Shown here: one piece after another, positions 55,701 through 64,000 of the stretch | How positions within the stretch are numbered: position 1 is the stretch's first letter | How the letters are laid out: each line of letters opens with the position of its first letter | Origin: Cunninghamia lanceolata | Lineage: Eukaryota; Streptophyta; Pinopsida; Cupressales; Cupressaceae | Direction of reading: 5' to 3' | Length of the DNA stretch: 64,000 bases | Assembly: GCA_027924645.1 (NCBI GenBank) | Contig: BSBN01000888.1 | Location: 16,561,001-16,625,000 of the forward strand | Made by a program: the position numbers and the translations under genes | The notes under the pieces: model-generated | Told to the model about the DNA's origin: nothing | Databases searched by the model: none | What the model saw: only the letters and a program-made list of their open reading frames with translations

Positions 55701-56058
55701 ATTACCATGGAGGTATATGTAGGCTTCTTGGTACCAAGGAGATAGTGGACCAACAATGTCACATACTAACTTAGATTGTTGTATATCAAAGTCCAACATT
55801 GGTATTTCTTCAATTAGAAATTCACATTTTTTACTATCCTTTTTCATGTCAACCAAGGATCATATAGTAGCCATAACATCTATTACTTTGTTGTTTAGCC
55901 TTGGGATTTGTTCAAAATGGATATCATGGAAATAGTACTTGAAATCATCAAATATTTTTTTAAGGCAGGAATTTGTCATCCTTTGTTTTGTATTCATTAT
56001 TGACCTATTTGATGACTACCTAGGAGTCTCCATAAACTATAAGATTTTGAATCTTCCA

Positions 56059-56930
56059 CTAGATGGTCATGCAAAGTCCTATAATAAGGGATTCATATTC
56101 TTCTACTTTGTTTCTGTATGGATATGTTATTTTGTAGGACTTTGGAATAGTTTCTCCTTGAGGTGTAACAAACAAAATGCCTTCCCCCAAGCCATGATGT
56201 GTGTAGGATCCATCAAAATTCATTTTCCATGTATCTGTCATTGGTGCTACTATCATTATTGACTCATCTAGGAATTCTAAAAGTAGTGGTTGTTCTGTTG
56301 GGATAGGTGTGTCAACCAATTGATTGAAAATCACTTGTCCTTTGATAGCTTTACTTTTTGTGTACTTAATGTCAAACTCACTTAAGATCATAACCCACTT
56401 ATCCATTTGTCCTATGAGAGCTAGTCTAGTTAGTAATACTTGAGTAGATCAATCTTGGCAATGAGCTTTGTCTTATGGTTGAGCATGTAGTGTCTTAGCT
56501 TTTGAGAAGTGAAGACAATGGTGAGGCATGCTCATTCAATAGAAGTACATAATTCAACTCATAGGTTACCAAGGTGTGGCTGATATAGTATATAGATCTC
56601 TCTTTTCCTTGTTCATCATCTTGTGCTAGCAAGGCCCCTATTGTTGTTTCTATTGTTGAGATGTGTAGAAGGAAGGGTTGTCCTTTCTTTGGTGGAATAA
56701 GTACAGGTGGTGTAGCAATATATTCCTTTAGTTGTTCAAAGGTATTCTAACATTTGTCATCCCATGTAAATGTTGTTGTGCTATAAAGAAGTGAATAGAT
56801 TGAAGTTTCCCTTGAAGGCTATGAAGTTGCTTGAGTGTTTTAGGTGGAGGCATCTCCACTATAACCTTAACCTTAGCGGGGTCAACTTTGATTCCTCTTC
56901 TTGACACAATGTATCCTAGGAATTTTCTAG
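56059..56930 (-). pseudogene. Element G RNase H and additional archaeal-type RNase H
   Basis: First RNase H, about 56690-56500: 'LLHISTIETTIGALLAQDDE' and 'RSIYYISHTLV' (Y..SR.L family wording), then stops. Second RNase H: the open frame 56406-56059 with 'DTWKMNFDGSYTHHGLGEGI', 'LFVTPQGETIPKSYKITYPY' and 'KVEEYESLIIGL', matching the W...FDGA....G.G.G...SP...........NN.AEYEAL pattern. FDG supplies the first catalytic Asp. A tandem second RNase H is characteristic of Tat/Ogre elements. Confidence 0.8.
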
Positions 56931-56964
56931 AGGTGACCCCAAAGACACATTTCTTAGGATTTAA

Positions 56965-57495
56965 TCATACTTTGTATTTCTCTAATCTATCAAAGATTTT
57001 TGCCAACACATTCAAGTGGTCTTCTCTAGTCTTTGATTTTCCTAGTAAATCATCTACATAATCTTCCATTATGCTATGAAAAAGGTCATGGAAGATTACT
57101 GTCATGGCTCTCTTATAGGTAGCTCCTGTATTTTTCAACCCAAAGGACATCACAACCCAGCAATAGGTTCCCCATCGACACATAAAGGAGGTCTTATGTT
57201 GATCCTCTTTAGCTAACTCGATTTGATTGTAACCAGAAAATCTATCCATTAAGGACAACATCTCATGTATTGTAGTGATATCCACGATGATATCTATGTT
57301 GGGTAATGGAAAGTCATCCTTAGGACAACACTTATTAAGGTATATGAAGTTTGTGAAACAATAGATGCCCCCAGTGACTTTTGCTACAACTACGATGTTT
57401 GATATCCATTCAGGATAGTCTATAGGGAGAATGAGTCCCAGATCTAGAATATTTTTGAGTTCTACTTTGACAAGAAGTGCCACTTGTGGATTCAT
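56965..57495 (-). pseudogene. Element G reverse transcriptase core
   Basis: A 176-codon open frame: 'VELKNILDLGLILPIDYPEW', 'ISNIVVVAKVTGGIYCF', 'CPKDDFPLPNIDIIVD', 'MLSLMDRFSGYNQIELAKED', 'FGLKNTGATYKRAM', catalytic 'MEDYVDDLLGKSKTREDHL'. All RT blocks 1-5 are present, although block 3 normally begins R.CVDFR.LN and here reads 'CFTNFIYLN'. The frame ends at 'RLEKYKV', beyond which 'KC.FG' continues in another frame. Confidence 0.9.
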
Positions 57496-58650
57496 TTTTC
57501 TTAGCTTTTATTTTACAGGCTTTCCATTAGGATGCAGAACAAGATGGTGAGCAACTAGAGTGGGATCCAATCCTGGCATGTTAGCATATGTCCTTACAAA
57601 GTTATGACTCATTTGTTTGAAGAAAGCTCATAAAGTCTCTTTTTCTATTGCTATAAGGAATTCTACTCAGAATGTGATATTCAGTGTTTCCTCTATTCCT
57701 AGGTTCATCTCCTGCGATGCTTCTACTAGGATCGGTGACCTTTCTTGATAGAACTCAGGTACTTTGGGGAGGTCCATTCTCTCATCCCCTAGCACTTCAG
57801 GGAGGTTTTCACTTGGGGATACATCCTCTATTTGTATTTTCTCTTCATCTGAAAGTGTCACAAGGTGGTTTTCACTAGGGCATATCATTTTTATTTTCAT
57901 ATTTTTGCAACTAAGAGTTTGTATTGTCTCCCCAAAGTATGCAAATATGTTTAGTTTGATGTAGTTGGCCTTGTGGTCTCCAAGGGGAAAGTAATCTCTA
58001 ACCCCCATCATTTCAGCTATTACTTCATCATTTTGTGTGACATCAAGGATAGGGGGTCTTTGTTGGTCCTAATCTATGAGTTGGGGATAGACAATAGGTA
58101 GGTTGTTGGATGTAGATGGTATTGTAGTTAGGGTGTAGATGGTGCATATGAATGATTTGAAAAGTTCGGTGAAATCATTGAAAGAGTCTTGATGGTCCTC
58201 ATTATTGATGTTATCTATCACAAGGAAGGCCTTAGTGATCTCACTTAAGATATACTCAGTATTGGTAGAGGTGGACTCTTGTTTTCCATACCCTAGCACA
58301 TGTAAATATGGATTCCTTGTTGCTTGAATAGGTTTGACAATTCCTTGTTCATGAAGACCTATACCACCTTGTCCTTTGTAACCCATGTATTTGACAATTT
58401 CAAGACCTTTTCCATAGATCTCAGTTCAAAAGGTAGGAGCTTCTTGTTTGTCTTCATCTTTGTATAACCAAGAGGATATGTCTTTGAGAACATCTTGTTC
58501 AAGGAGGTGTTTTTTTCTCGAAGGTTGGTGACAGCCTATGTTTGAGGACAATCGTAGAGACTTTGTCTTCTTTAGGTCTACCAAATGTCTTAGGGGATGT
58601 TGGTAATAGTCCCACACAAAATGTTCCATGTAGGTCATACTCACCATATC
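57496..58650 (-). pseudogene. Element G protease-RT linker with G-patch-like segment
   Basis: The minus frame 58386-58069 begins 'MGYKGQGGIGLHEQGIVKPI', a G-patch-like Gly-rich motif (MGY..G.GLG....GI..P) seen between protease and RT in Tat-lineage polyproteins. The frame 58011-57667 starts 'MMGVRDYFPLGDHKANYIKL', acidic and unstructured further on. The frame 58659-58426 carries 'YMEHFVWDYYQHPLRHLVDL' from the protease end. Together they link protease to RT, with stops between. Confidence 0.6.
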
Positions 58651-58953
58651 CCATGTCACTTACTTTGATCTTGATCTGAGGAGGAGTGGATGTTTGTGAT
58701 GTGGTTGTGATGTTGGAAGGATCAACATATTAAGTGGATGGTGTAGGATTAGCATGGGAGGAGGATACTTTAGTGGCATTATTATAAGGACAGGAAGTTC
58801 ACTCATGTCCTTAAAAGAAGCTATAGTATTGGAAAGGATAAGGATAGACATAGATAGTGATTTCTATGTCATTGTGGGGAAATTTTAAACATTGATGGAA
58901 GGTGGATGGAACAGCTTGCATGGCATGAATCCATGGTCAGACGAGGAGGATGT
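58651..58953 (-). pseudogene. Element G retropepsin C-terminal part, cut by element H
   Basis: The minus strand close to the H border reads 'PWIHAMQAVPSTFHQCLKFP', then 'HNDIEITIYV'. This fits the end of Tat-lineage proteases (LGRPWIH...AVPSTLHQ.....). The preceding N-terminal part with the active-site DSG should lie just to the right but is replaced by H sequence, so the H border falls inside this domain. Confidence 0.75.
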
Positions 58954-60916
58954 TGTTGAATTGGCATTGATTTTTTCATGCATGTCAAAGGTAGATACCA
59001 CTCATGATCATGATCATTCAATAGGAGTTGGGTTGAGTTGGAATTGTTGACCATTATCAATCAGGAGAAGAAAAACATCAAAGGTTGATATGAAGTTGAC
59101 CAGTTGATCAATCGGAATCATAGGATGTTCTTGTTAACCTTACCTTCAATCAGAGTTACCATGTTTCAAGATATCATGGGATGCAAAGGAGGTCTTCATC
59201 ATGCATTTCCATTGTGAGACTTGCAAGACTTCATCATGTTGCAGAGAATGTTGACCATTTAGGACTTGTGTCATTTAGGTATTGTGTTCCTTTCAGGACT
59301 TGCTTAGTGTTTGACATAGGAGTTCACACATGCATACATTCAATATCTCAAGATATGCATCATAGAAGAGTTTTGATCAGGTGGTGTTTGTGTTATAATG
59401 ATATCCTCTTATCTCTATTTGTTCTCAGTTAATAATGTCTTGATTGTATGCATTAAAGGGATCCATGAGGGGATTATAAAGTTAGGGTTTTGATTACTTA
59501 TGATGGCCTAAACCCTAATAACCAAGACTCTACTAATACCTAAGAAAACCCTAAGCAAGTATTATGGAGCCCGTCATGTGTGTTAGCTACTTCTATTTTA
59601 ATTTAGAGGTGACTTATTATTACAAGTTAAGTCACTTAAGATTACCTTTTGAAGAGTTGTTAAGTCATATCAGTTGATTGGCCCCTTTTTGGACTAACCA
59701 ACTTAACAAGTCATTAGGTGCTCAAGTCCATATCAAAGGTTATGTTTAAAGGAACTTAGAGCACAAAAAGGCATATCAATGATTAAGGTTTAAAGTCATT
59801 TCAAATTACAACAACTACTCTCCTAAAATGAATTTGACGGTTGGATTTTAGAATTTTTCTCTAACTTCTTGTAATTGTATCTTCAGTGAACCTAGAGGCC
59901 AAAAAAATTTATAACTCATTTTGTGTGATAGATTGTATGATGGAAGTTTGTATGTAAAGTTCTATAGACACATACCTACATATCAATATGTAATTTGTGA
60001 AGGATAAAGGAGAAATATAGTGTAATTGAATAGATTGAATCATGAAGAAATTAAAGATTTTATGAGAACATGAATCATAGTGATATAGATGCAAAGAAAG
60101 ATCTTATGAGAGATATGTAGGGTCTAATAGTTTTTTTTTTAAATTCAGTGAGTTACATAGGTAGAATGTACTTGTTAGATTGTCAAGTTAGAGTGTGATG
60201 AGGAAGCTTTAATTGTAGAAGGTAGTAAGAGAATTTGTTTCAGGTACTCTATGTTTTGATGATAGTTTAATGCAATTTATCTGTTTGATTGTGACAAGAG
60301 AATGATGTAGGAGTGTTCTCAAGATTCAGGATTCTTCCATGGTGTCATTGAGATTAAAAGCTCTTGCCTTTTCTTATAATATCATTTTAATATTCTTTTG
60401 TATTGAGTACTTGGTGGTCTTGTAAACGAGAGATAAGGAGTATTTTGTATCTGAGTTCTAGAAGTCATCTATAACCAATGGTCTTTAATGTAAACAGAGT
60501 AGGACTTTGTGTTGTCTTCTTTTATCAGATTGCAAACTATTTTGCTAGTGAGGCTTGTGGGATTGTCAATGAGGTACTTGTATTAGCCAGTGAGGCACTT
60601 GTATTAACCAGTAAGGCTTTGTAATCAATGAAATTTCATTAAGCCAGTGAGGTGATTTTTAGAATGGTTTTTTTATCCCTACAAGGGTTTTCTACTCATC
60701 AAAACTATGTGTTATAGTCTCTATGTGTGTGTGCCCTAATATTTTATTCTTAAGGTCTTGTTAATACTATTTATCATCAAACTTGTGCATATGTGTTTGA
60801 TAGATCATTGAAGTCTTCCTCACTCTTTGCCTTGTAAGTTAAAAGGTGCAAAATATTTTAAAAGTTTATAGACCACTGATTCACCACCCCCCTCTCAATG
60901 GTCCTGTACTCCAACA
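58954..60916 (+). repeat. Element H 5' LTR (about 1,963 bp)
   Basis: Starts TGTTGAATTGGCATTG (58954; TGTTGTTG at 58951 is an alternative) and ends GTACTCCAACA. Its 3' part has the GCCAGTGAGGC motif series (60540-60660), a 'ccctacaagggttttctac' motif and 'ttcaccacccccctctcaatgg', in the same order as the LTR of A. The start is exactly where G coding sequence stops. Confidence 0.65.
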
Positions 60917-60918
60917 AG

Positions 60919-60929
60919 TGGTATTAGAG
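60919..60929 (+). other. Element H primer binding site
   Basis: TGGTATTAGAG two bases after the LTR; one mismatch to TGGTATCAGAG, complementary to initiator tRNA-Met. Confidence 0.75.
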
Positions 60930-60985
60930 AATAGGCTCCCTATAGAAGTCTAACAGGCTTGGCTAGGTCCTGATAGTGGAGTACC

Positions 60986-62198
60986 ATGGGAAAGTGTAGA
61001 AGAAATAGAGAAAAGAAAGATTCCAAGCAAAAGGTTGATCAACAAACCCCAGTCAAGTCATGTGATGAGTTGTTATATGAGCCATCCCTAAAAATTGACA
61101 CAAAGTGTGATAAAGAAAATGACTTTGCTATTGAGATTGATGACATACAAGGAAACCTCCTTATGAATGAATATGGATAGGAGTTTGATGAAAATGATTG
61201 TGAAGTTGATTTAGAAGGTGAACTCTTGTGTGCCTTAGATCAGATCAAGCAGCTCAAAAAAGAGAATAGGAGATTAGAAGACCAACTTCAACAAGAAAAA
61301 GATTCCAAAGACAAGGTATGTTTAGATTTTGCAAAAAATTATTTAGAGTTTGAAGAGGCAAGAAATCCGATTGTAGACTTAAAGAGTCATGTTGATGAAT
61401 CTGATAAATTGATTATCAGTCTAAAGACTAAAATTGAGGAAGCCAAAAGAGTAATTGATGTAACAAAATCTGATCTTGAGGTGAAAAGAATTGAATGTCT
61501 AAAATTAGAGGCAAAAATTATCAATCTGAAAAAGATTATGAAGGTCTCAAGGTTCTATCTAAGAAATATCAAGAGTTTGAAGAAAGCACAAACAAGTTGA
61601 AAGATATGTTGAGAAAATAAAATATTACAAGGATACTAGTGGTTTGGGTTATGAAGGAGAGTGTTCCAAAGCAAGAAAGACACCTAGGAAGAAGATAGAC
61701 TTGAGTTATCATGTTGCTACTCTAGAAGATCAAGGAGGAAGGACAATCAAGTCTACAAGATCTCTATCTACCAGACACTCAATGAGGTGCAATTATTCTC
61801 AATTTCATGGTTATTGTTATTGTTGTCATGTTTATGGCCATAGAGTGAGAAATTGTATGAGAAATTATAGAATGTATGAGAGACATGATTTTGTAAATAA
61901 TGTAAATAGGAGTTCTTATAATATGCCTACAAGAAATTATCCTTTCTTTGGTCTAGACAACAACATCATATGTTATAAGTGCAACTCTCCTAGGCATAAA
62001 GCATATTCTTGTAGAAATAGATTTATGGAATCACCTAGATATGTCAAGAATACAAATACTTTGAGTAAAAGGAAGTTGCAGGAAACAAGGAGCAAGTGGA
62101 GAAGAAAACATCCCAAGAAGACAAGCCTTGGTGTTTTTCCTCATGGATTCATCAATGAAAGCTTCTTAAAATCCCTTCACCAAACTTATGAGTCATAG
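60986..62198 (+). pseudogene. Element H gag (coiled coil plus two CCHC knuckles), broken
   Basis: The frame 60986-61180 (basic start 'MGKCRRNREKKDSKQK') ends in a TAG. The same frame resumes as 61181-61600 with a long heptad-rich coiled coil ('LDQIKQLKKENRRLEDQLQQ', 'LIISLKTKIEEAKRVIDVTK'). A frameshift near 61580-61640 follows. The frame 61644-62198 has 'FHGYCYCCHVYGHRVRNC' and 'CYKCNSPRHKAYSC', two CX2CX4HX4C knuckles about 45 residues apart. This coiled-coil plus double-knuckle layout is typical of SIRE/Maximus gag C-terminal halves. The N-terminal UBN2-like half of a normal gag is missing between PBS and 60986, so an internal deletion is likely. Confidence 0.8.
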
Positions 62199-62300
62199 TC
62201 TTTCTCAGGTTAATGCCTTCAACAAGCCAATAAGCCATATGAGGTTGTGGTAAAAGAGAGTCGCAAGTTCAAAGCCACACCACAACAAATAGTTGATCCT

Positions 62301-64000
62301 TAACTGTGAAAAGGTATCTATTTCATGCTCTTCAAGTCAGCAGTTTACCATTCCAGAGGTCACCATTCGGATCACTAGTCTTTATCAATGGTTACATATC
62401 TCCATTGAAGTTAAAGATCATAGTGTTCGGCCACCCCCACATATTTTTGGGGATGACTACCCTAATCTACCGCTGCTCTACTTCTCCCTAATTATTTTCA
62501 GTTGCCATAATTTGTTTTGTTTTGTAGAAGGCATTTAAAATTATGTTTTTTTAGTGTTTAGTAAAAAGACAATTTTTCTTTTATCTAAAAATACTAAGGA
62601 AACAAATGCAAAATTTTAGAGGGGGGAAAGTTTAAATTAGTGGCAAAATTGATTTGAGGGATTTTGGTTTTTCAAACCCCTTGTATCTTCACCTATCAAA
62701 GACAAAGGGTGAGGCCCAGGTTGGCAAGAGGCGAATACCCCCTCACAATCAAAACCTTTGTAACCTTCAATCCTTGTCAATTCCAATGAGTAGTTGGAAG
62801 ACTATGTTCATCTTACTAGAGTACATTTTTATTTAACATTTTAGTGTAGGTTTTATTAAATAGGCCTCATTTATGGGAAATTGATTATTTAATAACTTTT
62901 GATCGGTATCTCAATATTGTGCACCATTTTTCACAAAAGTTGATGTTTTTTTAATTTCCAATGCATTGGTCCTATTTTTATTGTAAAACACACCAAGTTA
63001 TAAAATGCCAAAATAGGGGGGGTCACCTTATATGGGGGGTTGATTAAATGTGTTGATTTTTATTGTCTAAAGGAATTAACCTATTTGAAAATCATGGGAT
63101 ATCAAACCCTGTCTTTTTGTAATCAACCTAAACAAGGGAAACTATAAGTCCTAGTGTAAAGGCATCCTAAAACATCTCAAGTTCCATAATCTCATACCCT
63201 TTATATATGGACTTGTCACTGAACTTGGTAAACAATCTTAGAAGGCTAAGTGGTTTAATCATCATGATCACATTGTTGGATTGATCAGTTCACATATTCC
63301 AAATGATGCTTTATATGCCATCATGAATATTGAATTCCCACATGAACTATGGATCAAAATTTGGGAGATATATGGAGACTTCAATGTTTCTCCATTCCCA
63401 CATGATCATGCTTTGATCACAACTCACATCCCTAAGATCATGATACAAAAACAAATTGTTCCATTAACATAGAAGAAGTCATCAATCCTATTGTTTATTC
63501 ATTAGATTTCAGAGTCACTTCTTCCAAAGCTTCTAGAACTTCTTTCTAATAGGATATGAGTCTTCCTGACATCACTTGTCTGTTTGTAGAGTCTCGCATT
63601 GCTGGCATGGAAGCATACATTGAGGACATCAGTGTTCTCTTCAATGATAGTTTAAATGAAGTTGAATCACCATTGTTCTCTTCAAATATTCATGCTCTAC
63701 ATCCATATATACATGGTTCTTGATCGTTGTCATCCTCATCTATTAGGCATGCACCTGATTTGATTATGGCATCCTTCATCATCAACATGGGGACACTTGA
63801 GCACTCTTTGAAGAGATTGACATGGGCATCATTATCCTTGGCTTAGTTTCAACATGATTCAAGATCATACATACATCTTCCTACATGGGAAGGTAGCCTA
63901 CATCTTTATGTGGTTTCATTTCTCTCCAAGAGAAGGAACATTTTTTAGCGTTGTTGGATCTACATCTGCATCCTTTGTCAACTATCTAGCCTCACTACAG
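62301..64000 (+). other. Unassigned sequence with one Copia-gag-like scrap
   Basis: From about 62300 the SIRE-like frame is lost and no pol follows. At 63230-63475 a plus frame reads 'LISSHIPNDALYAIMNIEFP', then 'HELWIKIWEIYGDFN'. This resembles the middle of a UBN2/Copia gag (..I...I....L..I.....A...W..L...Y). A further plus frame at 63558-63720 ('MSLPDITCLFVESRIAGMEA') is unrecognised. No LTR border was identified, so how this segment relates to H is open. Confidence 0.35.

Larger units (their letters stand above)
47709..58953 (-). mobile_element. Element G: Ty3/gypsy retrotransposon of Tat/Ogre type, minus orientation, truncated by element H
   Basis: The pol domains run on the minus strand from protease end (58940) through RT, RNase H, a second archaeal-type RNase H and integrase (to about 54440). 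Then there is a long 3' region, a PPT (plus 48892-48904) and a 3' LTR beginning TGTAGACACC. The RT wording (CPKDDFPLPNID.I, FGLKN.GATY.RAM, EDYVDDLL.KSK), the extra RNase H and the TGTAGACACC LTR start are hallmarks of the Tat/Ogre lineage. Gag and the 5' LTR lie beyond H. The 5.5-kb segment between pol and LTR holds an antisense PMD pseudogene and a 190-codon sense frame. Confidence 0.8.
58954..62300 (+). mobile_element. Element H: SIRE/Maximus-like Copia retrotransposon, 5' LTR and gag
   Basis: A ~1.96-kb LTR, a PBS and a gag with a coiled coil and two zinc knuckles follow one another on the plus strand, the order of SIRE/Maximus elements. H interrupts element G in the protease. After about 62300, SIRE-like pol is not found, so H is truncated or interrupted there. 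Confidence 0.75.

Overview
The window looks like plant nuclear DNA, most likely from a conifer or other gymnosperm. The reasons are dense layers of old LTR retrotransposons, 5-bp target-site duplications (TSDs), PBS sequences matching plant initiator tRNA-Met, a patatin gene with plant introns, and TIR-NBS and PPR fragments of the style common in conifers (for example 'YVVFINHGPDVK' in the TIR part). The conifer assignment is inference. I see no intact protein-coding gene. Every recognisable frame carries stops, frameshifts or truncation.

Layout. 1-3795 is the 3' end of a SIRE/Maximus-like Copia element (A) with a ~2.06-kb LTR. It appears to sit inside the gag of a Tnt1/Tork-like Copia element (B, 3796-13102). 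B is itself interrupted by a 4.68-kb insertion (C, 7260-11936, TSD TTTAG) that holds a PPR gene fragment. 13103-18331 has no recognisable gene. 18332-25763 is a non-autonomous minus-strand LTR element (D, TSD TATAC).

26197-38198 is a plus-strand patatin-like phospholipase pseudogene with about eight exons. Two LTR elements split it. F (26604-30570, TSD TCTCA) lies in exon 2, has 203-bp LTRs, and carries alternating fragments of a TIR-NBS-LRR gene and a PPR gene plus a Copia pol tail. E (32447-37914, TSD AAGTG) lies in exon 7 and is a nearly complete Copia element. 38199-44016 is quiet. 44017-45705 holds a PPR scrap and the remains of an LRK10-like/WAK-type receptor kinase. 46230-47690 is a minus-strand Caulimoviridae-like endogenous pararetrovirus fragment (protease-RT-RNase H).

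47709-58953 is a minus-strand Ty3/gypsy element of the Tat/Ogre type (G). Between its pol and its 3' LTR it carries an antisense plant-mobile-domain (PMD) pseudogene and an unrecognised 190-codon frame. G is cut in its protease region by another SIRE-like Copia element (H, from about 58954), whose LTR and gag run to about 62300. The remainder to 64000 is mostly unassigned, with one Copia-gag-like scrap.

The most unusual object is element F. In the element's own orientation it reads PBS - TIR - PPR(a) - NBS - PPR(b) - Copia RNase H tail - 100-bp tandem repeats - PPT. The two captured genes are interleaved, and each keeps its own internal order. That is what template switching between two packaged host mRNAs during reverse transcription would leave.
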